From positions 62,001 through 126,000 of the forward strand of contig JAEWHC010000002.1 in assembly GCA_023387985.1 (NCBI GenBank): a stretch of 64,000 nt of DNA. The letters are read 5' to 3'. The notes beneath the pieces are model-generated. The model worked only from the letters and a program-made list of their open reading frames with translations, was not told where the DNA came from and did not search any database. Origin of the DNA: Bacteroidota bacterium. Its GTDB lineage: Bacteria > Bacteroidota > Bacteroidia > Chitinophagales > Chitinophagaceae. This document shows positions 25,406-33,030 of the stretch, one piece after another; the stretch's first letter is position 1; the number at the start of each line of letters is the position of its first letter. The position numbers and the translations under genes were made by a program.

Positions 25406-25726
25406 TCAGGGCATATCTTTCACCATGGTCAGCATCATTTTAAGCGCTTTGGCCGCATGCAGGGCATGGGGAACACTGGCAGGCATAATGATGGATTCTC
25501 CGGCATTCAGTATATGGTTTTCACCACCTATGGTAATTTGTGCCTGTCCGTCCAAAATGGTCACCAGGGCGTCAAAAGGGGTAGCATGTTCGCTTAGGCC
25601 CTGGCCTTCATCAAAAGAAAACAAGGTGATGTTCCCACCTTTTTGTTTTAAAATGGTTTTACTCACTACGCTGCCTTCACTGAACTGAATGGCCTGGGCA
25701 AGTTCAAATTTTTCTGCTTTGTTCAT
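25406..25726 (-). CDS. Cupin-domain protein
   Basis: A 106-residue single-domain cupin. GQGLSEHATPFDALVTILDGQ is the first cupin motif, with the His/Glu-type metal ligands shifted to His-Ala-Asp. AGESIIMPASVPHALHA is the second motif with its conserved His. Such small cupins are usually homodimers that bind metal; their substrates are mostly unknown. It sits between two predicted regulatory elements: a -7 box upstream and a hairpin downstream. Confidence 0.85.
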   Translation of the reverse strand: MNKAEKFELAQAIQFSEGSVVSKTILKQKGGNITLFSFDEGQGLSEHATPFDALVTILDGQAQITIGGENHILNAGESIIMPASVPHALHAAKALKMMLTMVKDMP

Positions 25727-25757
25727 AATGCTGATTTCAGGTTAAATACCTTTTATG

Positions 25758-25765
25758 CAAACTTA
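25758..25765 (-). promoter_or_regulatory. TAnnTTTG -7 element for the cupin gene
   Basis: On the minus strand TAAGTTTG matches the Bacteroidota -7 consensus exactly, 31 bases before the ATG at 25726. No matching -33 element is evident. Confidence 0.35.
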
Positions 25766-25837
25766 CAAAACTGCAGCTTGCTTTGGAAAGAATGATGTGT
25801 AGGTGCTCTATAACCAAAATGAAGGATCTGAAACTGA

Positions 25838-26335
25838 TCAGTCTTCCGGACAGATGATTTTAGTGAGTTTGAATTCGGTATTGAATTCCAGTGTATCGGG
25901 ATTTTTCAAATAGGCAGAATCGCCATCATGAATCTCATCACCTGATCCTGGAACGAGGCTGTCTCCTTCTCTTCGGTAAATGAGTTGCCGGTAGCTGCTC
26001 ACTCCTTCACTGATGAAATGCGACCAAAGATAAATGAGCTGTGAAGTGGTATCGAATGAGCCGCTGATGGTTCCACGGGAATCGTCTTTTTCGTAGAAAT
26101 TATCGAAAACGCGGCCGGTAACCTCCGAACCATCGATGATCATGGAAATAAACAAGGTGTCTCTTCCGCTAATCCGCTGATAACATTCCTCTATTGGTAC
26201 CGATTGTGGACCGAACAGGGAATCGATATTTTCTTTTTCCTCCGTCAATTCTGCGGAAGCGGAATCATCAATGGGTTGGCATGAGCTGATGGTGAAGGCA
26301 AAGATCAGCAGGCAAAAGGCGATCCGGTTTTTCAT
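25838..26335 (-). CDS. Lipoprotein of unknown function
   Basis: A 165-residue protein with signal sequence and lipobox FTISSC (Cys19). The mature protein has many acidic residues and repeated beta segments (FISMIIDGSEVTGRVFDNFYEKDDSRGTISGSFDTTSQLIYLWS), a pattern seen in small beta-barrel lipocalin-like lipoproteins, but I cannot name a family. Its start overlaps the end of the cyclophilin gene by 4 bases, so the two are probably co-translated. Confidence 0.6.
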   Translation of the reverse strand: MKNRIAFCLLIFAFTISSCQPIDDSASAELTEEKENIDSLFGPQSVPIEECYQRISGRDTLFISMIIDGSEVTGRVFDNFYEKDDSRGTISGSFDTTSQLIYLWSHFISEGVSSYRQLIYRREGDSLVPGSGDEIHDGDSAYLKNPDTLEFNTEFKLTKIICPED

Positions 26336-26925
26336 TTTTCAGATTTTTTGAAGCGATTGTTTGGGTCAAAGCCGGCTTTCAAAAGCTGTTTGTGGTCTTT
26401 ACGAATGATATTAACATCCATATAAACCGGCACGTTAGGTTCATCGTTTTCATTGCGGGGTAACGCTGCTATTTTTTCTACCACTTCCATTCCCCTGATC
26501 ACTTTGCCATAAATGGTGTAGTTGCCGTCCAGCCGGGCAAGGCCATTTTTATTTTGCACAATGTAGAACTGGCAGCGGGCGGAAATTTTGCCGGGGTTGT
26601 TGTCGCGGCCGGCTGCAAAACTTCCATATTCATGCTTTATAGACGAAACAATTTCCGGTCGCAAAAGGTATTCAGGATCATTGAAGCCTACCTCGGTATC
26701 GGGGCAGCCCCCCTGTATCACGAAATTGGGTACCACGCGGTTAAAGGTCAATGAATCCCAATATCCGGCCTTTGCCAGCTGAATAAAACTCTTTTTATGC
26801 ATGGGGGTTTCATCAAATAGCCATACCCAGATCTCACCCTGCGGGGTCTTGATCTGTACAATATCGTAAATCTCGTTTTTCTTTAAGGGCAGTAAACTTG
26901 CCAGAAGGATCATTAACCTGAACAT
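26332..26925 (-). CDS. Exported cyclophilin-type peptidyl-prolyl isomerase
   Basis: A 197-residue cyclophilin. The N-terminal hydrophobic stretch (FRLMILLASLLPL) suggests export. FNRVVPNFVIQGGCP carries the catalytic Arg, and GSFAAGRDNNPGKISARCQFYIV and DGNYTIYGKVIRGMEVV are the other conserved elements. It accelerates proline isomerisation, here probably during envelope protein folding. It forms a two-gene unit with the lipoprotein downstream. Confidence 0.9.
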   Translation of the reverse strand: MFRLMILLASLLPLKKNEIYDIVQIKTPQGEIWVWLFDETPMHKKSFIQLAKAGYWDSLTFNRVVPNFVIQGGCPDTEVGFNDPEYLLRPEIVSSIKHEYGSFAAGRDNNPGKISARCQFYIVQNKNGLARLDGNYTIYGKVIRGMEVVEKIAALPRNENDEPNVPVYMDVNIIRKDHKQLLKAGFDPNNRFKKSEK

Positions 26926-26979
26926 CCCAAACGAATTTGAGCTAAATTAAAGGAATTCGATCATTAGTCCTCCGTTATC

Positions 26980-28632
26980 TCAAAGCGAAACGCCTCTTTT
27001 CCAGGGAATAAAATCGTCTTGAAGCAATTGCACTGCTTTGGGAGTTTCTTCACCACTAGCTACCCGGATACAATACTCTAGAATTTCCTCTCCCATTTGG
27101 GCAATGGTTTTTTCGCCGGTAATGATGCCGCCACAGTCCACATCAATGATATCATTCATGCGTTTGGCAAGAGCAGTGCTGCTCGAGAGTTTAATCGTTG
27201 GGCAAACAGCGTTTCCTGTTGGCGTGCCCAGGCCGGTTGTGAACAAAATGATGGTTGCTCCACTTGCCGCTTTACCTGTTGTGGCTTCCACATCATTACC
27301 GGGGGTACAAACCAGGCTCAGGCCAGGTTTTGTTGCGGGCTCGGTATAATCCAGCACATCAGCAATGGGAGCTGTACCGCCTTTTTTTGCGGCTCCTGCA
27401 CTTTTTATTGCATCGGTGATCAGGCCATCGGAAATATTGCCCGGAGAAGGGTTCATGCTGAAAGAAGATCCTGTAAACCTCGCTTGTTTTTCATATTCAT
27501 TCATCAAGCGGATAAATTTGTTTGCCACCTGCTCTGTGGGCATGCGGTTAATCAGTTCCTGTTCAACTCCGCACAATTCAGGAAATTCCGCAAGTAAAAC
27601 TTTACCACCCAGTGTCACAATAAGGTCCGCAGCATATCCAACAGCGGGATTGGCGGAAATACCGCTGAATCCATCACTTCCGCCACATTTTACCCCAATG
27701 GTGAGCTTGCTCAGCGGGGCAGGGGAACGCTCAATTTTATTAATTTCTTCCAGGCCTTCAAAGGTTTTTAGGATCGCGTTTTGAATTAAGTTTTCCTCAC
27801 CCGGAGATTCCTGCTGTTTTAAAATAATGAGTGGCTTGTCAAAATGGGGATTCATTTCTTTTATATGGCCGAGTAAATGATCCACCTGCAAATGCTCGCA
27901 GCCCAGGCTAAGGATGGTAATTCCAGCTACATTGGGATGATTGGCATAGGCCGCCATCAACCGGCTAAGTGTATGCGCATCCTGTCGTGTACCTCCGCAT
28001 CCTCCTTCATGGGTAAGGAATTTAATGCCATCCACATTCGGGAATAGCCTTTCTTTATGCGATATTGGCGCTTTCAATCCTGCCAGGTTGCCTGATGTAA
28101 AGGGTTCTTTGTTTTTGTAAGCCTCCAGCAGTTGCTCCATAAAATGATGGTATTTGCGTGTGGCTGTATATCCCAATTTTTCAAGCATGGTTTCCCTGAT
28201 CACATCAAGGTTGCGGTTTTCGCAGAATACGGTGGGGATAAAGATCCAGTAATTTGCTGTACCTACATTTCCGTCGCTGCGATGGTAACCCATAAAATTT
28301 CGACCACCAAAGCGGGATATATCGGGCGCACTCCATTGGTAAACCGCATTTTTGAATCCAAATTCTTCAGCCGCATGATGAAGGTTTGATGTATTTGCCC
28401 AACTGCCTTGCTCCACAGCCATTGTGGGTTTGCCAACAAGCACACCATACATTCTGGCTTCCTCGCCAGCCTGCATATCGCATAAATAAAACTTATGCTT
28501 GGCGCGGATTTTTTCCTTAAGTTCAAAATTGCGGCCGGCTATAGAAATCCCTTCTCCTTTGTCCAGATCCTGCAGGGCAACAATTAAATTGTCTTTAGGA
28601 TGAATTTGTAAATATTTCAATTTTTGCCCCAT
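26980..28632 (-). CDS. UxaA-family sugar-acid dehydratase (altronate dehydratase-like)
   Basis: A 550-residue enzyme with the N-terminal SAF domain (about 1-80) and the large C-terminal altronate/galactarate dehydratase domain. Readable conserved segments include FMGYHRSDGNVGTANYW, HEGGCGGTR, GVKCGGSDGFSGISANPA and PGNDVEATTG. The family removes water from aldonic acids to give 2-keto-3-deoxy products. UxaA homologues act in the Campylobacter L-fucose locus, so this could be the L-fuconate dehydratase of the pathway at 1-2.5 kb, which lacks one. Altronate or galactarate remain possible. Confidence 0.85.
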   Translation of the reverse strand: MGQKLKYLQIHPKDNLIVALQDLDKGEGISIAGRNFELKEKIRAKHKFYLCDMQAGEEARMYGVLVGKPTMAVEQGSWANTSNLHHAAEEFGFKNAVYQWSAPDISRFGGRNFMGYHRSDGNVGTANYWIFIPTVFCENRNLDVIRETMLEKLGYTATRKYHHFMEQLLEAYKNKEPFTSGNLAGLKAPISHKERLFPNVDGIKFLTHEGGCGGTRQDAHTLSRLMAAYANHPNVAGITILSLGCEHLQVDHLLGHIKEMNPHFDKPLIILKQQESPGEENLIQNAILKTFEGLEEINKIERSPAPLSKLTIGVKCGGSDGFSGISANPAVGYAADLIVTLGGKVLLAEFPELCGVEQELINRMPTEQVANKFIRLMNEYEKQARFTGSSFSMNPSPGNISDGLITDAIKSAGAAKKGGTAPIADVLDYTEPATKPGLSLVCTPGNDVEATTGKAASGATIILFTTGLGTPTGNAVCPTIKLSSSTALAKRMNDIIDVDCGGIITGEKTIAQMGEEILEYCIRVASGEETPKAVQLLQDDFIPWKRGVSL

Positions 28633-28690
28633 ATATCAACCTATTGTATTAAAACCTCAAACCAGGAAATATAACATACAAAATTATAAT

Positions 28691-29233
28691 TCAGAAATCC
28701 GAAATCCAATCATCAAGTTGACGATTCCACTCAGCCTGTTGTTTTAAGCGGCTTCCATGTCGGGTTTCCACATCATATTTCCTTTGCATCTCATCTTTTT
28801 CTTCAAAAATTCGGTCAACAACCAACTGCACCGCATAGTGCAAATTCGCAGGAGTGGTCCGGATGTTTTCCAGCGCACGTTTCAATCGCAGCGCATGAAA
28901 ACGCGTGATGTCAAAATGCAATTGTTCGTGCTGCAGGATATTCAGATCCTGGTTAACTTTTTTCCACGACCGGCTGCGTAAAAAATACGCATCTGTGTCG
29001 GCCAGGATATTGCCATTAGACCAACGGTACGAATAAATGATGCCTGTTGCGGAAGTCGCGCCGTTTATGCTTCCTTTATTCGGGGCACCCCGGAAATCTG
29101 CCCAGGTAATGCGGTTGTTCCGGCTCCAATACAGCGTATCATGATTGGATGCCGAAGCTGTGGTAAAAGCTGACGCAACAATAAAAAGGGTTGGGCAAAA
29201 TCGAAAAAGGATGACCATAACTTGCAGATGCAA
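28691..29233 (-). CDS. DUF922-like exported putative zinc protease
   Basis: Up to 180 residues; the second ATG at 29218 begins a cleaner signal peptide and is probably the true start. The mature protein contains WADFRGAPNKGS near the front and a zinc-protease-like QHEQLHFDIT (HExxH at His102 to His106 in the longer numbering), as in DUF922 proteins. A helical C-terminus rich in Glu, Arg and Gln follows. Peptidase activity is suggested by the motif only. It is 92 bases from the hypA gene and in the same direction. Confidence 0.7.
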   Translation of the reverse strand: MHLQVMVILFRFCPTLFIVASAFTTASASNHDTLYWSRNNRITWADFRGAPNKGSINGATSATGIIYSYRWSNGNILADTDAYFLRSRSWKKVNQDLNILQHEQLHFDITRFHALRLKRALENIRTTPANLHYAVQLVVDRIFEEKDEMQRKYDVETRHGSRLKQQAEWNRQLDDWISDF

Positions 29234-29324
29234 AATAGCGAAAAAGCCGCAAGTTTTTATGAAGCGCTTCCGCTCTCCGGCCAGTTGGTGCCCTTTTTAC
29301 ATTTTGTTCAAAAAATTTCCCTAC

Positions 29325-29666
29325 TTATTCCATTTCAAAACTCAGGAGTTTCATTTCACGGCCGGCCAACAGGTCCGTAAAATAATTGCCGCATTGCGGG
29401 CAGGGAGTAAAGTGGGCTGGTTTCGAAAACTTTATTTTGCAATCCGGACAAAAAGCCTTGCCATGAACAAAATCGATTTCCAAAATGGCCTCATCGGTTC
29501 TGCCGTTTTTCCGGGCAATGTCAAATGCAAATTTTAATGCCTCCAGTTCAATGCCGCTCAATTCACCAATTTGTAGCCTGACGGCTGTCACCATGCCTTT
29601 ATGATCAGGCGGAATGTGTTTTTCCACGAGGGAAAGTACAGATTGAACAATGGAAAGCTCATGCAT
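29325..29666 (-). CDS. hypA: Hydrogenase nickel-incorporation protein
   Basis: A 113-residue HypA. MHELSIVQSV supplies the nickel-binding N-terminal His2. The zinc site is Cys73/Cys76 and Cys89/Cys92 (FCPDCKI...TPCPQCGN). HypA with HypB delivers nickel to the large-subunit precursor of [NiFe] hydrogenases. It is the last gene of the ech operon, 47 bases after echF. The other accessory proteins, HypB to HypF, are not in this window. It may serve both hydrogenases encoded nearby. Confidence 0.93.
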   Translation of the reverse strand: MHELSIVQSVLSLVEKHIPPDHKGMVTAVRLQIGELSGIELEALKFAFDIARKNGRTDEAILEIDFVHGKAFCPDCKIKFSKPAHFTPCPQCGNYFTDLLAGREMKLLSFEME

Positions 29667-29713
29667 GATATGCTGGTGTTGCTTTTCTCATTTCAGAGAA
29701 CAGTGCGTTGAAA

Positions 29714-30157
29714 TCAGTTGCCGGCGGCGAGTTTAGCAGCTTTTTCGGCTGCTTGCCTTCTTTTTTTCTCCGCAGAATATGCTTCCCGGCTTGCAAGGGC
29801 CTCATCAAATAATTTATTCCATTTGTTGTTTACATCCTGCTCATGCACTGCCGGATGACCGGGAATGCCGCTTTGTAAAATTGCACCGGGCTTTGGGCAT
29901 GATCTTACACATTCGTGGCAATAAATGCAGACATAAGGGCTGTAATGATATTCTTGTTTACCCGAATCGATGTCTTGGGAAAAAACAATTGCGCCAGGAG
30001 GACATGCCATTTCACAACGCCTGCACCAGATACACAATTCCTCATTAAATTCAATCAGCCCGCGGTAATCATCGGGCTTAAAAGTGTCCTCATTTGGAAA
30101 GTCCTTCGTTACGGGTTTCCTGAACATATTTCCCAGCGCATTAAAAAACATTTTCAT
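29714..30157 (-). CDS. echF: Ech-type hydrogenase ferredoxin-like subunit
   Basis: A 147-residue 2[4Fe-4S] protein. One cluster uses Cys42, 45, 48 and 52 (LCIWCRRCEMACPPG) and the other Cys77, 80, 83 and 87 (VCIYCHECVRSCPKP). It is the NuoI/EchF homologue that conducts electrons between soluble ferredoxin and the small subunit. The C-terminal tail after residue 115 is Lys/Ala-rich and not conserved in the family. It follows echE by 18 bases. Confidence 0.9.
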   Translation of the reverse strand: MKMFFNALGNMFRKPVTKDFPNEDTFKPDDYRGLIEFNEELCIWCRRCEMACPPGAIVFSQDIDSGKQEYHYSPYVCIYCHECVRSCPKPGAILQSGIPGHPAVHEQDVNNKWNKLFDEALASREAYSAEKKRRQAAEKAAKLAAGN

Positions 30158-30175
30158 GATGCTTCAGCTTTTAAA

Positions 30176-31264
30176 TTAACGTGAAGTACAACTTAAACAA
30201 GGATCGTAGGAGGCAATAATCGCGGGTGCACTTGCATATTCATTTCCTTTGAAAACATCTACCATGGCAGCCACATTTGAAAATGTAGGCGCCTTAATTT
30301 TCAACCTTTCAAGAATCTGCGTTTTATTGCCTTTGGCGTAATAAAACAATTCGCCTCGTGGAGCTTCGAGCCGGTTTATGGCCTCTCCTTCGGGAAAGGC
30401 TTTGGTTTCGGCAACCAGGTTACCTTCAGGCAGGCCATTGATTACATTTTCAATGATTTTCATGGAAATATATAATTCATTCAGGCGTACAAGGTTCCGG
30501 GCACGCACGTCTCCATCCGTATGGGTAACCATTTCGAAACCGGCTTCTTTCCAGGGCAGGATATCTTCAGTTTCATTACGTACATCTACTTCTAAACCCG
30601 CGGCACGAGCAAACGGGCCCACCACATTCAGGCGCATGGCTTCTTCACGGGTAAGTTTTCCTACACCTTTATTCTTAAGCGAGAGGGTATAATTGTGGGT
30701 ATAAATATCCAGCAGTTCATCCAGTTGCGGTTTAAAGGTTTTCAATCTTTCCATTATGGATTTTGCCACATCGGGCCGCAGATCGCGGGTGACTCCTCCC
30801 ACTATGCTGTAATCATATTGTATCCGGTTTCCACAAACGGCTTCAAGCAATTCCATACTGAATTCACGGTATTGCATGGTCTTCATAAAAAGTGCTTCAA
30901 AACCCGAATTTTCGGCCACATGGCTTAAGCACAACAGGTGGGAATGTATCCTGTCAAGCTCTACCACCAGCATGCGCAAATATTTCGCCCTGCGGGGAAC
31001 ATCCAGTTTCAGTATTTTCTCCAGCGTTTGCGAATAGCAGGTGGTATGCGAAATGGAACACAGGCCGCACACCCTTCCCACAACAAAACTTACCTGCCTG
31101 AACTTGAATTTGCTGCAACACGCTTCTTCAATTCCGCGATGTACATACATTACATTCGCCTGGGTATCCACAATTTTTTCATTTTCGGTGGTGAACTTAA
31201 AATGCAGCGGTTCCAATAGAGAAATGTGCTGCGCACCCACCGGTATTTCGTAATTTGTTGCCAT
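30176..31264 (-). CDS. echE: Ech-type [NiFe] hydrogenase large subunit
   Basis: A 362-residue group 4 large subunit (NuoD homologue). RVCGLCSISHT gives Cys66 and Cys69, and DPCLSCTSR at the very C-terminus gives Cys356 and Cys359, so all four Ni-Fe ligands are present and this is a hydrogenase, not a complex I subunit. The chain ends three residues after Cys359, so there is no cleavable tail. The same is reported for Ech and CooH enzymes and would make a maturation protease unnecessary. Start is 2 bases after the echD stop. Confidence 0.94.
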   Translation of the reverse strand: MATNYEIPVGAQHISLLEPLHFKFTTENEKIVDTQANVMYVHRGIEEACCSKFKFRQVSFVVGRVCGLCSISHTTCYSQTLEKILKLDVPRRAKYLRMLVVELDRIHSHLLCLSHVAENSGFEALFMKTMQYREFSMELLEAVCGNRIQYDYSIVGGVTRDLRPDVAKSIMERLKTFKPQLDELLDIYTHNYTLSLKNKGVGKLTREEAMRLNVVGPFARAAGLEVDVRNETEDILPWKEAGFEMVTHTDGDVRARNLVRLNELYISMKIIENVINGLPEGNLVAETKAFPEGEAINRLEAPRGELFYYAKGNKTQILERLKIKAPTFSNVAAMVDVFKGNEYASAPAIIASYDPCLSCTSR

Positions 31265-31266
31265 AA

Positions 31267-31608
31267 TTATTTTTTTCGTAAAGGAGCAGTTTGAAAGTCG
31301 GGTTCCAGTACAAAGCCTTTGCTTGTGCCTTCAATGCTGATTCCAAGCAAATCCACGAGTTCGGCCTCAGCAACCCATGCTGAACCTACAATATTCCGGA
31401 TACTTGGTATTTGTTTGCCGGCATCATCAATGGTGTAAAAAACCGTTTCTTCGCAAGGGTGGGCATAATCACAAAAGAACCATTGAAATTCCATCTGGTT
31501 GCTGCCCAGGTCTACGCCATTCATCGAAATGAAATGGTGTAAGGCGGGATTGTAGAAAGCACGCACATCTTCCTGCAAGCTTTCCAGGCTTGTTTCTATT
31601 TTTTTCAT
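31267..31608 (-). CDS. echD: Ech-type hydrogenase NuoC-like subunit
   Basis: A 113-residue subunit equivalent to NuoC/EchD, the small soluble protein that binds the large subunit. The conserved region is WFFCDYAHPCEETVFYTI and VGSAWVAEAELVDLLGI, similar to the complex I 30-kDa motif, with no cofactor site. It overlaps echC by 4 bases (ATGA-type coupling). Function in detail is unknown. Identity rests on the operon order as much as on sequence. Confidence 0.82.
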   Translation of the reverse strand: MKKIETSLESLQEDVRAFYNPALHHFISMNGVDLGSNQMEFQWFFCDYAHPCEETVFYTIDDAGKQIPSIRNIVGSAWVAEAELVDLLGISIEGTSKGFVLEPDFQTAPLRKK

Positions 31609-32162
31609 AGTACTTCTTCAAGTTTAAGCTCAGCTTTTTTAACTTCAGGCACTTCAATTTCTCCCGCCATTGAGCGGCGGTTTATTTGCGAGCCATTGAA
31701 CACCAGCTTTTTAAACAGTTTAAGCGGCTTTTCAATTTCTTTGTTTTTCTGACCAAGAATCTCCAGGGCCTGCGCTACGCCTGCAATGATCTGTTCGGGT
31801 CTTGTACCGCAACCCGGTACATATACATCTACAGGCACATATTGATCTACCCCACCTTCAATATTGTACATTCCGCGGAATACACCACCGGTGCAGGTGC
31901 ATGAACCGCAGGCAACTACAACTTTGGGTTCGGGCATCTGGCTGTAAATCTCTACAAGCCGCTCTCTCGATCTCTTGGTTACAGGGCCGGTAATGAGCAA
32001 TATATCCGATTGCTTGGGATTACCGGTATTGATCATCCCAAAGCGCTCAATATCATATTTTGGCCCCAGGCACGCAAGGATCTCAATGTCGCATCCATTG
32101 CATCCCCCTGCGTTGTAATGCAGGATCCAGGGTGATTTTTTTCTGTATTTGGCGAAATTCAT
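31605..32162 (-). CDS. echC: Ech-type hydrogenase small subunit
   Basis: A 185-residue NuoB homologue carrying the single proximal [4Fe-4S] cluster. Ligands are Cys21 and Cys24 (NAGGCNGCDIE), Cys88 (ACGSCTCTGG region) and Cys118 (VYVPGCGTRPEQII). The last 40 residues are charged and not part of the core. It sits between the membrane arm and the large subunit. It overlaps echD and follows echB by 9 bases. Confidence 0.92.
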   Translation of the reverse strand: MNFAKYRKKSPWILHYNAGGCNGCDIEILACLGPKYDIERFGMINTGNPKQSDILLITGPVTKRSRERLVEIYSQMPEPKVVVACGSCTCTGGVFRGMYNIEGGVDQYVPVDVYVPGCGTRPEQIIAGVAQALEILGQKNKEIEKPLKLFKKLVFNGSQINRRSMAGEIEVPEVKKAELKLEEVL

Positions 32163-32171
32163 GAAATCAGT

Positions 32172-33026
32172 TTATATAATTTGATATAAGGTGAGCAACA
32201 TATTTGCAAAAGCAATGGGCAGTGCGACATAAAACGTGAAGCGAAGCATTTGCTTATAATCAACACGGGCTGTGGAATTGTCCAGGGCGTTGATGTAAAA
32301 GAAAGTAAGGAAAACGAGGGCCAGCCCGAGTAGTATATTGCTTCCGCCAAACATAAATACAAGCAGGTAGCAAAACACATAATCCAGCCATTTGGCCGTA
32401 TAAATGGCTTCATAAAAAATGCCGGAATATTCAAGTTCAACACCACCAACAACTTCCTGGTGTGCTTCAGCCACGTCAAAGGGCGATTTCTTCAGTTTGA
32501 CAGGTAAAATGAGCAACAGTGCCACAAAAGCCAGAGGCATTTTAAACAATACGGGAGTTTCCATGGCGAACAAGGCGGAGGTATCAAAAGAGCCGGTGAG
32601 CAGGTAAGCCGAAACAGCGATCACGATGAGTACAGGCTCATAAGCCAGCACACTTAGCGCGCTGCGGTTTGCTCCAAGGTGGCTGAAAATGGAAGTGGTG
32701 CTGAACCCGCCAACAATCAGCAGAGCCGTGCCCAATAAATGCAGGAAGATAATGAGAATGAAATCACCTCCCCAAATGAATACAGCAAGGGCAAACCAAA
32801 TGGCCAGGAAGTGCATAATGCCGAAGAACGCATGTGCAGAATGTACAATCATGGCACGCTTGCCGAGCAGTTTGAAGAAATCATAAAAAGGCTGCAACAG
32901 GGGAGGACCCTGTCTTCTTTGCATGCGAGCCCTGACAACGCGTTCAAAACCATAGATCAGCCCGCCGATTACCGGGGCGAGAACTGTAAGCAATATTTTT
33001 ACCAATAAGTAATCCATAACGTTCAT
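32172..33026 (-). CDS. echB: Ech-type hydrogenase membrane subunit NuoH-like
   Basis: A 284-residue integral membrane protein with about eight helices, homologous to NuoH/HycD. The charged loop KKSPFDVAEAHQEVVGGVELEYSG is the conserved cytoplasmic element that contacts the catalytic module. The N-terminal RRQGPPLLQPFYDFFKLL is also characteristic. It anchors the hydrogenase module to the membrane and joins it to the ion-pumping subunit. Confidence 0.92.
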   Translation of the reverse strand: MNVMDYLLVKILLTVLAPVIGGLIYGFERVVRARMQRRQGPPLLQPFYDFFKLLGKRAMIVHSAHAFFGIMHFLAIWFALAVFIWGGDFILIIFLHLLGTALLIVGGFSTTSIFSHLGANRSALSVLAYEPVLIVIAVSAYLLTGSFDTSALFAMETPVLFKMPLAFVALLLILPVKLKKSPFDVAEAHQEVVGGVELEYSGIFYEAIYTAKWLDYVFCYLLVFMFGGSNILLGLALVFLTFFYINALDNSTARVDYKQMLRFTFYVALPIAFANMLLTLYQII

Positions 33027-33030
33027 TTAT

